From Candidatus Cloacimonadota bacterium (GTDB lineage Bacteria > Cloacimonadota > Cloacimonadia > Cloacimonadales > JAOZMQ01): a stretch of DNA of 8,998 bases. The notes beneath the pieces are model-generated. The model had not been told where the DNA came from. It was given only the letters and a program-made list of their open reading frames with translations, and searched no databases. The stretch covers positions 1-8,998 of the forward strand of contig JAOZMQ010000104.1 in assembly GCA_029934195.1 (NCBI GenBank), given 5' to 3'. Numbering within the stretch: the stretch's first letter is position 1; the number at the start of each line of letters is the position of its first letter. A program made the position numbers and the translations under genes. Below are positions 1 to 6,337 of this stretch, piece by piece.

Positions 1-9
1 CTCTTTTTA

Positions 10-38
10 CTTTGCGTTCTTCCCTTTGCGTCTTTGCG
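10..38. repeat. Short CTTTGCG heptamer repeat at the operon end
   Basis: Three exact copies of CTTTGCG lie at 10-16, 24-30 and 32-38, the last two 8 nt apart. On the minus strand this reads as CGCAAAG units directly after the stop of the [2Fe-2S] subunit gene. The sequence is richer in CG dinucleotides than its surroundings. From memory, similar degenerate TTTGCG-rich strings recur between genes in many environmental bacterial genomes. Its position suggests that the coding part of the leftward operon ends here, but the window edge is too close to be sure. Confidence 0.55.
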
Positions 39-55
39 ATAAAAGAATTTCTTTT

Positions 56-511
56 CTACTCTTTTGAAGCTTCCTGCACAGATTCGATAATTGGAGAATA
101 ACCGGTACAACGACATAAATTACCTGAAAGAGCTTCTTTGATTTCTTCAACATTTGGATGAGGATTTTTGCCTAATAATTCAGTTGTGGAAATAATCATT
201 CCCGGAGCACAAAACCCGCATTGAAAAGCATTTTTCTCAAGCATTGTATTCTGAACTTTACTTAATCCATCTTTAGAAATTCCTTCAACAGTTACAATTT
301 CTTGTCCATCGGTTTCGATTGCAAGGATTAGACAACTTCTAACACTTCGACCATTTAATAAAACAGCACAAGCACCGCAATCTCCCCTATCGCAACCACA
401 TTTTGGGCTTTTTACACCCAATTTTTCTCGTAAGACATCTAACAAAGTTTCTTCTGGTTCTACATAAACACTTCGCAATTCATCATTTAGTTTTATTGTT
501 ATTTTTCTCAT
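56..511 (-). CDS. Molybdenum hydroxylase [2Fe-2S] subunit (CoxS/XdhC-type)
   Basis: This is the small iron-sulfur subunit of a xanthine dehydrogenase/CO dehydrogenase-family enzyme. It would carry electrons from the molybdopterin subunit to the FAD subunit in the cytoplasm. The 151-residue protein shows the full family layout. An N-terminal ferredoxin-like domain has Cys40, Cys45, Cys48 and Cys60 (motif GCDRGDCGAC, then SCL). A C-terminal helical domain has Cys98 and Cys101 (QCGFCAPGM), then Cys133 and Cys135 (NLCRCTGY). All eight cluster ligands are present, with an additional Cys at 38. The length is normal to slightly short. The ATG overlaps the TGA of the FAD subunit gene (ATGA, 508-511), and GGAAGG lies just upstream inside that gene, so translation is probably coupled. 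The family is certain. The substrate is not, because the substrate-binding subunit is not in the window. Confidence 0.95.
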   Translation of the reverse strand: MRKITIKLNDELRSVYVEPEETLLDVLREKLGVKSPKCGCDRGDCGACAVLLNGRSVRSCLILAIETDGQEIVTVEGISKDGLSKVQNTMLEKNAFQCGFCAPGMIISTTELLGKNPHPNVEEIKEALSGNLCRCTGYSPIIESVQEASKE

Positions 512-1371
512 AATTTACCGCCTTCCATTAGAGCGATTGATTTTAACAATCCACGTTTAAACATAATTTTCATCATATGGATTCTATATTCTGCAGAAGA
601 TCGGATATCAGAAATAGGAGAAATTTCATTGGGAATAATTTGAGAAGCTTCTTCAATTATGGCTTCAGTAATAGTTTTATTTTGAAGAAAATTTTCGAGT
701 TTTTTCATTCGTTTTGGAACTGGTCCAACTGCACAATAAGCAACCCGATAATTTTTTGTTTCATCTACAAAAATTCCAATTCCAGCTTGAGCAAGATCTT
801 CTCCTTTGTACCTACCTAATTTTTCATAAATTCCAAAATGTTTCTTACGAAGGATATTAATTCCGATTACAAGTTCATCAGATTTTAAAGCTGTTTTCTT
901 TGGTCCAATAAACCAATCATGGATAGAGATAATACGTTTTCCATTTATATTTTGAACAATTATTTCTGCATCATTTACAAGTAATGCTGGAGCAGAATCC
1001 AAACTTGGGACAGCGGAACAAATATTTCCTACAAGTGTTGCTCTGTTTCTAATTCCGATAGAAGCTACTTTTTTGCTAGCTTCCCATAAAATAGGTAAGT
1101 GTTCTTTAATTTGTTCTGATTCTATAAGTTCAGTAAAAGTAACACCTGAGCCGATAAAAATATATTCTTCTGTGAAATCAATTTTATTTAAATCATTAAG
1201 CCCTTTAATATCAATGACAAAATCCGGTTTTGCAATTTCTTCTTTCAAATGAACAATCAAATCTGTCCCACCAGCGAGAATTTTTGTTTTGTCATTATGC
1301 TTAGACAGTAAAAGAAGTGTTTCATTGATATTTTTTGTTTTAATGTATTCAAAGTCGTTTAATATAGCCAT
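508..1371 (-). CDS. Molybdenum hydroxylase FAD-binding subunit (CoxM/XdhB-type)
   Basis: This 287-residue protein is the medium, FAD-binding subunit of a xanthine dehydrogenase/CO dehydrogenase-family complex. It passes electrons from the iron-sulfur subunit to NAD+ or another acceptor. Two FAD-contacting motifs are clear: AGGTDL at residues 33-38, and TLVGNICSAVPSLDSAP at about 112-128, matching the family pattern T-x-G-G-N-x3-A-x-P-x2-D with Val in place of the first Gly. The C-terminal third fits the CoxM C-terminal domain (YCAVGPVPKR). Length is typical. AAGGAG sits 5 nt before the ATG. The gene overlaps the [2Fe-2S] subunit gene by 4 nt, but it follows the cyclase gene by 68 nt that contain a terminator-like hairpin, so it may be expressed less than the genes upstream. 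No molybdopterin-binding large subunit lies beside it within the window. Confidence 0.94.
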   Translation of the reverse strand: MAILNDFEYIKTKNINETLLLLSKHNDKTKILAGGTDLIVHLKEEIAKPDFVIDIKGLNDLNKIDFTEEYIFIGSGVTFTELIESEQIKEHLPILWEASKKVASIGIRNRATLVGNICSAVPSLDSAPALLVNDAEIIVQNINGKRIISIHDWFIGPKKTALKSDELVIGINILRKKHFGIYEKLGRYKGEDLAQAGIGIFVDETKNYRVAYCAVGPVPKRMKKLENFLQNKTITEAIIEEASQIIPNEISPISDIRSSAEYRIHMMKIMFKRGLLKSIALMEGGKL

Positions 1372-1390
1372 AACAGCTCCTTAATATTTA

Positions 1391-1431
1391 ATAAAAAGAA
1401 AAGACCTCCATAGAAATTTCTAAAGAGATCT
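1391..1431 (-). terminator. Intrinsic terminator-like hairpin after the cyclase gene
   Basis: On the minus strand an inverted repeat at 1431-1402 can form about 8 outer pairs (two of them G-U), one U-U mismatch, then at least 4 inner pairs around an AAUU loop. It runs straight into TTTTCTTTTTAT (1402-1391). This is the layout of a Rho-independent terminator for leftward transcription. There is no T run on the plus-strand side, so it is one-directional. It lies about 10 nt after the cyclase stop codon and about 20 nt before the ATG of the FAD subunit gene, so it is either a partial terminator or attenuator inside the operon, or the operon's true end. Confidence 0.7.
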
Positions 1432-1439
1432 ATCAATCA

Positions 1440-2252
1440 TTATGATTCCATTGCAATAATTCTACACATAGATGATTCTAATTCAATACCGCGAAGTGGA
1501 AAGAGTCCAATCCAAACACGTTTATTGCTGAGTTGATTTAATTCTCCACCCAAATTTTCTGCATGAAGCAAACCTTTTGGGAATAAATTCAGATGCATTA
1601 CTTGGTAATATTCATCAAGAGGAAACATTTCTTCCCAAGTTTTTCCATAATCTGCTTTCAATTTTTCTTCAGCTTTTATGAATGCTTTAGGATGCCAATC
1701 ACGGATAATTGTATTCATTGGATGATCAGCACTACCGCAATCAACTCCAATCCATTTTATTTTCATATCTAATGCCCACTGATGGAAATCAGCACTTGGT
1801 CCCGGATGTCTAACGAAATATCTCACTTCATCTGATTCCGGTTGATCCCAGCTATATCGATGATAACCGGTATTGATAATCAAAATATCACCTTCATGAA
1901 TATCTGCTTTTTTCATCAACATTTCAGGAGAATAAAGAGAGAAATCTGAAACTTCATCTGAAATATCTACTACAACACCTTGTCCAATCCAATCATTAAT
2001 TGGAACTTCTCCAATAGTTTTTCCACTGGCAAAGAAATGAATTTGACCATCAATATGCGTACCAACATGATTACTGGTTTGAATAATCTGTCCATTAGCT
2101 CCTTGTCCCATATGAGCACCGGCTAATCTTTTAAAATATTGAATTTGAAGTGGCATATAACTTGGCCAAGGCGGTGTGTGAATACTCAATCTCTGTGTTA
2201 AATCATATACTTTTACATTGTCCATAAACTCCAAGAATTCTTGTGGTTTCAT
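1440..2252 (-). CDS. Cyclase/kynurenine formamidase-like metal-dependent hydrolase
   Basis: This is a member of the cyclase family, which includes bacterial kynurenine formamidase and isatin hydrolase. Members use a divalent metal, usually Zn or Mn, to hydrolyse amide, lactam or imide bonds. The 270-residue protein carries the signature H-x-G-T-H-x-D-x3-H at residues 62-72 (NHVGTHIDGQIHF), which supplies most of the metal ligands. The family's later conserved Glu is probably Glu232 in LLHAENLGGEL. It is longer than KynB (about 210 residues) and closer in size to the isatin-hydrolase branch, with a Trp/Tyr-rich insert at about 130-216. No signal peptide is seen. AAGGAG lies 6 nt before the ATG, and only 16 nt separate it from the DUF1116 gene upstream. 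In this operon a ring-opening amidohydrolase role on an N-heterocycle is the likely job. The exact substrate is unknown, and kynurenine formamidase activity is unlikely because no tryptophan-pathway genes are nearby. Confidence 0.88.
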   Translation of the reverse strand: MKPQEFLEFMDNVKVYDLTQRLSIHTPPWPSYMPLQIQYFKRLAGAHMGQGANGQIIQTSNHVGTHIDGQIHFFASGKTIGEVPINDWIGQGVVVDISDEVSDFSLYSPEMLMKKADIHEGDILIINTGYHRYSWDQPESDEVRYFVRHPGPSADFHQWALDMKIKWIGVDCGSADHPMNTIIRDWHPKAFIKAEEKLKADYGKTWEEMFPLDEYYQVMHLNLFPKGLLHAENLGGELNQLSNKRVWIGLFPLRGIELESSMCRIIAMES

Positions 2253-2268
2253 TTTTTTCTCCTTATTT

Positions 2269-3675
2269 TTATTTATTTAATTGCTCGGATAAACCAATAG
2301 CTGCTTTGATAAACGGTTTCATTGGAGCACTTAAAACGCCTGCTCCTACTTGCCCAATTCCCGGATTTTTATGTGCAACTCCGGTATCTATAAATGGTAA
2401 AATTCCTTTTTCAACTACTTTTCTGACATCAATTCCGGTAGGAGTTCCACGGAAATTCAAATATGGAATTTGATATATATTGTTTTCAGCAAAAGTTATT
2501 TCATACATCGTCATCGTATAATTTACTGCATCAGAAGCTGAACCACCCACAAATTGTACAATAGCTGGTGATGCTGCAATCGCAAATCCTCCCAACCCAA
2601 CTGTTTCGGTTATAGAACTATCTCCAATATCAGGGTTCGCATCATCTTTGGTGAATCCGGGGAAGTAAAGAGCATCTGGAACCGGTGCGAGATCGACAAA
2701 CCAAGAGTTTTTTGTTCCGGATAACTGCAGACCGAAATCTGTTCCATTCCTCGTCATTGCAACTACAACACTACTATTCTCGATATTTCTTGCAGCATCC
2801 AAAGTAACCTTTGCCGCCGGCATTGAAAGATTTAAAAAGAAATGATCATTTCCATTAATAAAATTGAGAACTTTTGCTGTAACTTCTGGTTTCTTACAAG
2901 TTTGTACAATTGCCGGAGCGATTGTTCTATAGAAAAGGGAAGTTCCTGCCCGATTACGATTATGAAGCTCATCACCCATATGTAAAGCTTGTGCTATTAG
3001 GTTTTTAAGATCAATTTTCCCAAGAAACTCTACAGCATTTTTTAATGTTGGATAAAGTTCTTTTTCCATCCATTTAAGTTTTTTAATTGTTTCTGTATCG
3101 AAAGCACCATAACGGAGAACTTTTCCTAATCCTTCATTCAAAGTGCAATAAGCAAAATTTCCATATTCTTCATTTTTTAGGACAAAAACCGGCATAGAAG
3201 CAGAAACAACTCCAGCCATTGGTCCTACGGTATTATGCTCATGACAAGGAGAGAATTCAAATTGACCCGAAGCTCCAATTTTCTCAGCTTCGTCATAATT
3301 TTTGGCTTTTCCTTCGTAGATCATTGCTCCAATCATAGCTCCCTTCATTGGACCGCTCATTCGCTCCCAAGTTAAGGGTGGACCCGAATGTAAAAGAAGA
3401 TTTTCTTTCATTCCCGGAATCACATTTCTGGCAATATCAAGCCCAACCAAAAATGGTTTTCCATTCAAAATAATCTCTAAAACTTTTTTGTTAGCAATTT
3501 CGATTTTGTCTTTATGATTTTCTAATGTTTCCAATACATTTTTATCAATACCAGCTGGAGGATTCCATTCTACATTAATTACTTTTTGTCCTTGTTTTTC
3601 CAAATCTTCTTTAAAGACATTTAGACCAATATTAGTAACTTCTATTTTTTTATCGAATAACTTTTTGAATTTCAT
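2269..3675 (-). CDS. DUF1116 protein, AllG/YahG-like carbamoyltransferase subunit
   Basis: This is a full-length DUF1116 protein of 468 residues, nearer in size to E. coli YahG than to the shorter YlbE/AllG (sizes from memory). Recognisable conserved blocks are VEWNPPAG (35-42), HSGPPLTWERMSGPMKGA (96-113), FSPCHEHNTVGPMAG (141-155), HMGDELHNRNRAG (232-244), GDSSITETVGLGG (351-363) and the C-terminal block at 410-446 with GTPTGIDVR and HKNPGIGQVGAG. In E. coli the YlbE homologue is assigned as a subunit of oxamate carbamoyltransferase, which works with FdrA and a DUF2877 protein. All three partners lie in this operon, so a heteromeric carbamoyl-transfer enzyme is the best inference. AGGAGG lies 4 nt before the ATG, and the gap to fdrA is 15 nt, consistent with co-expression. 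No membrane segment or signal peptide is visible. The substrate may differ from oxamate/oxalurate. Confidence 0.9.
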   Translation of the reverse strand: MKFKKLFDKKIEVTNIGLNVFKEDLEKQGQKVINVEWNPPAGIDKNVLETLENHKDKIEIANKKVLEIILNGKPFLVGLDIARNVIPGMKENLLLHSGPPLTWERMSGPMKGAMIGAMIYEGKAKNYDEAEKIGASGQFEFSPCHEHNTVGPMAGVVSASMPVFVLKNEEYGNFAYCTLNEGLGKVLRYGAFDTETIKKLKWMEKELYPTLKNAVEFLGKIDLKNLIAQALHMGDELHNRNRAGTSLFYRTIAPAIVQTCKKPEVTAKVLNFINGNDHFFLNLSMPAAKVTLDAARNIENSSVVVAMTRNGTDFGLQLSGTKNSWFVDLAPVPDALYFPGFTKDDANPDIGDSSITETVGLGGFAIAASPAIVQFVGGSASDAVNYTMTMYEITFAENNIYQIPYLNFRGTPTGIDVRKVVEKGILPFIDTGVAHKNPGIGQVGAGVLSAPMKPFIKAAIGLSEQLNK

Positions 3676-3690
3676 TTTTCCTCCTGAATT

Positions 3691-5241
3691 TTAATTTATC
3701 TTTTTTATTATCAAGCCAGTAATTTCTGCTGCAACTGCATTTGAAGGCATAACGAGAACATCATTTTCTTCTAATATTTTTGTGACCTTTTTTTTATTTT
3801 GAGGATCTTTATCTGTTCCGGTTACAGAGCAAATAAAAGCAATATTAGGAGCGATTCTTTTTGCCTCTTTGATAACCGGAAGAATTTCTTTAATTGGATC
3901 TTCATTTGCTCCATAACCGAGTACAAGATCAAACAAAATAATCGCTGTTTCTTTATCTTTAGCTTCTTGAATAATGCGTTTATTTCTCAAATCAAAATCC
4001 ATCATCGGATGTAAGCGACCAACAGTAAATTCGTCTTCTCCAAGATCAACCAAAGTATGTTCTCTACTAACCCAAGAATCTGCAAGAGCGTATCTTTTAT
4101 CATTAGTTCTATTACTATAAATATTGATAGAATCCTTTTTGAGAATAATCTGAGCTTCATCACAAAGAGTTCCGCCACTAAATAATCCACGCACATATTT
4201 TCTGCCAGCAACTATTTTCTCTATTTCTTTATCCACAATTGTAGAGAATTCTTTTTTTCTTTCTTTAATAAATTCTTGAACTACAGATATTTCAAGTTTT
4301 TTGGACATTGCACAAGCGGTTAAAGCAGCTTCTTCCAAAGTTTCAGTTGGAATAGCTCCACTTTCTATTACTAAATTCTTGTCTGCACCAAGAAAAATGC
4401 ACACAACCGGTTTAGAAATTTCTTTTATTTTGGATGTTATTTTTTCCAAAACAGAAGGATGTGGTGGTTTTGAAATTAACACAATTACTTTTGTATTTTC
4501 GTCTTCTTTCAAAGCTTCCAAAGAGGCGATAAACATTAGTCCACCAACTTCTTCTTTTATATCACGACCACCGGTACCAATTGCCTGTGAAATTCCAAAA
4601 CCTTCATCTGAAATGATTGAAGATACTTCTTGTAAGCCGGTCCCAGATGCTGCGACAATTCCAATATCTCCTGTATTTACTGCATTGGAAAAAGCCAATG
4701 GTACTCCATTAATAATAGCAGTTCCACAATCAGGACCCATCATTAACAGATCATTTGCAAGAGCATATTTTTTTAATTCAACTTCTGTTTGAATTGAAAC
4801 ATTATCGGAAAAAAGCATAACATTCAAACCTTGTTTTAATGCTTTCATAGCTTCATTACCAGCAAATCTTCCGGCAATTGAAATAAGTGCAAGATTGGAT
4901 TCAGGTTGTATTTTAATTGCAGTTTCCAAACTTTTGGGAGAAAAAGATTCATTGTCATCTTTTTTGTTTCGGATTTCCTTCAATAGAAGATCCACTTTTT
5001 CAAAGATTTCTGTAAATTTTTCTTTCATTTCTGATTTGATTACAATCAATAAATCAGTATCGTCATACTTATCAAATTCCGATAAATACAGTCCAGCTGT
5101 TTTGAGAATTGATTTATTTTCTTGAGTCGCCATAACTACAGTTGCATCCTGAACATTTTCCATTTCAGCAATGTTTTTACCAACAATCATTAAACTCACA
5201 GAATCAAAGTATTCACCTTTTTTTACTAAACTTTTAATCAT
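3691..5241 (-). CDS. fdrA: FdrA/AllF-like protein (succinyl-CoA-synthetase-like fold)
   Basis: This is an FdrA-family protein related to the acyl-CoA/succinyl-CoA synthetase alpha subunit. E. coli FdrA is assigned as the AllF subunit of oxamate carbamoyltransferase. The 516 residues are close to the length recalled for E. coli YahF (about 515) and shorter than FdrA (about 555). Visible blocks are a nucleotide-binding-like region with AGRFAGNEAM (123-132), GPDCGT (169-174), AASGTGLQE (197-205) and GTGGRD (222-227), then a second half with RGLFSGGTLCDEA (351-363) and GRLHPMMD (408-415), both typical of FdrA. The start is supported by GGAGGT only 3 nt before the ATG. It is followed at 15 nt by the DUF1116 gene. 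A 92-nt gap with a long inverted repeat separates it from the DUF2877 gene upstream. The role is inferred to be carbamoyl transfer or phosphorolysis with its two neighbours. Confidence 0.92.
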   Translation of the reverse strand: MIKSLVKKGEYFDSVSLMIVGKNIAEMENVQDATVVMATQENKSILKTAGLYLSEFDKYDDTDLLIVIKSEMKEKFTEIFEKVDLLLKEIRNKKDDNESFSPKSLETAIKIQPESNLALISIAGRFAGNEAMKALKQGLNVMLFSDNVSIQTEVELKKYALANDLLMMGPDCGTAIINGVPLAFSNAVNTGDIGIVAASGTGLQEVSSIISDEGFGISQAIGTGGRDIKEEVGGLMFIASLEALKEDENTKVIVLISKPPHPSVLEKITSKIKEISKPVVCIFLGADKNLVIESGAIPTETLEEAALTACAMSKKLEISVVQEFIKERKKEFSTIVDKEIEKIVAGRKYVRGLFSGGTLCDEAQIILKKDSINIYSNRTNDKRYALADSWVSREHTLVDLGEDEFTVGRLHPMMDFDLRNKRIIQEAKDKETAIILFDLVLGYGANEDPIKEILPVIKEAKRIAPNIAFICSVTGTDKDPQNKKKVTKILEENDVLVMPSNAVAAEITGLIIKKIN

Positions 5242-5262
5242 TTTACCTCCAAAAAGATATTT

Positions 5263-5347
5263 AGTAGTTGTTACGAAATAAACTTTACAATGTACAAAAA
5301 AAAATATTTCTCTGACAAATTATACCGTTTATTTCATGACAACTCCT
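5263..5347 (-). repeat. Imperfect 21-bp inverted repeat between allH-like and fdrA genes
   Basis: Arms 5263-5283 and 5327-5347 match at 18 of 21 positions, including a perfect inner 9 bp (GAAATAAAC at 5275-5283, GTTTATTTC at 5327-5335). One of the three mismatches is G-U in the leftward mRNA. The 43-nt loop contains a run of nine A on the plus strand (U in the mRNA) and a TATAAT on the minus strand. One arm covers the last codons and stop of the DUF2877 gene, together with an AAGGAG and an ATG that opens only a two-codon frame (ATG AAA TAA). It may be an intercistronic mRNA hairpin, a regulatory dyad or the remnant of a small inverted-repeat element. No target-site duplication is clear. Confidence 0.65.
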
Positions 5348-6158
5348 TAGAATTAATGATAGTTAAAAGAAATCCTGTTAACATATCAGAACCGGATGTA
5401 TGTCCAGCATTATTTACTTCTTGTGCATATTCCAAAATTTTATCTTTTTCATTTATTTGTAATGCTTTTAACAAATTATAAAAATTCTCATAATATTTAT
5501 TCAAAAATGCGAATTTTAAGAAAGTATTTGAGATAAGATTCTTGCCTATGGAATTTGAATAGCACTGTTCAATTATATTTGTAAGGTTCTTGTGACCAAT
5601 TTTATTCAGATAATTTAGTGCGTATAAAATTCCACAATTAAAATCATCTCCACTTGGTGTCAGACCAAACCCAAGTCCTTTCATTTTTTTTGCAATTAAT
5701 GGAAGGTTTTCTAAAGAAATATTTCTATTTATTTGTTTTACTTGAGCAAGAAATGCTTTTTCAAAAGCTGATTCAAAAAATATTTCATTTTCTGGAAACA
5801 ATAAAAAGCCTAAACTTTTGGAATTCATTACAACATTTTTAGATAGCATTACAATTTTTGAAAGAAAAGTTAAACCATTTAAAAGATAGAAATTATCATT
5901 AGAAAAATAATTTTTATGACTTTTATCTATAACAAGATTTTTATCACCAATAATCATCAAATTCTCATAAATTGTGATCGATTGTTCTGCTGTATCTGGA
6001 ATTATATTTAAAACTATATTATTAGGTCCTGCTCCAATTTTATCGGAAACTAAAGAAATAATTTCATTCTCATTTGTATAATTATGGACATTATTAAATT
6101 TGGAATGTAATAGATATGAGCCATCTTTTATGTAATCTCCAAAACTAAGTATTTCCAT
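5334..6158 (-). CDS. DUF2877 protein, AllH/YahE-like carbamoyltransferase subunit
   Basis: This 274-residue DUF2877-family protein is a homologue of E. coli YlbF (AllH) and YahE. AllH is assigned as the third subunit of oxamate carbamoyltransferase. The family shows mainly in two glycine-rich blocks: GLGFGLTPSGDDF (161-173) and GHTSGSDMLTGF near the C-terminus (252-263). The rest is divergent, with unusually many Asn, Ile and Lys codons, so it looks more A+T-rich than the DUF1116 and cyclase genes downstream. It is the first gene of the leftward operon. GAGGT lies 3 nt before the ATG, and a candidate promoter with a consensus TTGACA lies about 40-65 nt upstream. Its stop codon is inside one arm of a 21-bp inverted repeat. 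The order H-F-G is that recalled for E. coli yahE-yahF-yahG, whereas allF-allG-allH has this gene third. Confidence 0.85.
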   Translation of the reverse strand: MEILSFGDYIKDGSYLLHSKFNNVHNYTNENEIISLVSDKIGAGPNNIVLNIIPDTAEQSITIYENLMIIGDKNLVIDKSHKNYFSNDNFYLLNGLTFLSKIVMLSKNVVMNSKSLGFLLFPENEIFFESAFEKAFLAQVKQINRNISLENLPLIAKKMKGLGFGLTPSGDDFNCGILYALNYLNKIGHKNLTNIIEQCYSNSIGKNLISNTFLKFAFLNKYYENFYNLLKALQINEKDKILEYAQEVNNAGHTSGSDMLTGFLLTIINSKELS

Positions 6159-6197
6159 ATTACCTCAATAAATTGCATTCAATTATTAAAATCTCTT

Positions 6198-6225
6198 ATT
6201 TGATTTTCATACTCAATGCTGTCAA
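6198..6225 (-). promoter_or_regulatory. Candidate sigma-70-type promoter of the leftward operon
   Basis: On the minus strand, TTGACA (6225-6220) is a perfect -35 hexamer. It is followed after 16 nt by TCAAAT (6203-6198), a 4-of-6 match to the -10 consensus. Transcription would start near 6190, giving a leader of about 30 nt before the DUF2877 gene. An ATACT/AGTAT inverted repeat (6209-6213 and 6225-6229) overlaps the -35 and spacer and could be a repressor site. In A+T-rich DNA such matches are common, so this is a prediction only. Confidence 0.4.
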
Positions 6226-6285
6226 GTATTTCCTTAGAAATTATTTTACTAAAAAAGCGAGAATGTTAGAATAAGACACTAAAAT

Positions 6286-6337
6286 CTGTTCAAGTTTTAG
6301 CTTGTATATTCTTTTTGATAAATTGTAACTGTTCAAG
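6286..6337. promoter_or_regulatory. Paired 9-bp direct repeats upstream of the leftward operon
   Basis: CTGTTCAAG occurs exactly at 6286-6294 and 6329-6337, 43 bp apart, which is about four helical turns, placing both on the same DNA face. A CTTG/CAAG inverted pairing also surrounds the first copy (CAAG 6291-6294, CTTG 6301-6304). They lie about 60-115 bp upstream of the candidate leftward -35 element, where an activator might bind. No regulator gene is in the window. Confidence 0.3.

Noticed and set aside
41..55. Palindrome AAAAGAATTTCTTTT after the CoxS stop as a terminator
   Set aside because: It is A-T only except one pair per arm, leaves almost no loop when fully paired, and has no adjoining T run beyond its own arm.
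1440..2252. Assignment of the cyclase as kynurenine formamidase (KynB)
   Set aside because: The metal motif fits the whole cyclase family, the protein is about 60 residues longer than KynB, and no tryptophan-degradation genes are nearby.
4301..4792. 163-codon plus-strand frame opposite fdrA
   Set aside because: It is entirely antisense to conserved FdrA blocks (GPDCGT, AASGTG, GTGGRD) and has no ribosome binding site. It is a shadow of the real gene.
5319..5324. TATAAT on the minus strand between the DUF2877 and fdrA genes, as an internal promoter
   Set aside because: The hexamer is perfect, but no good -35 lies at 16-18 nt. TTGTCA is only 12 nt away, and such hexamers are frequent in A+T-rich DNA.
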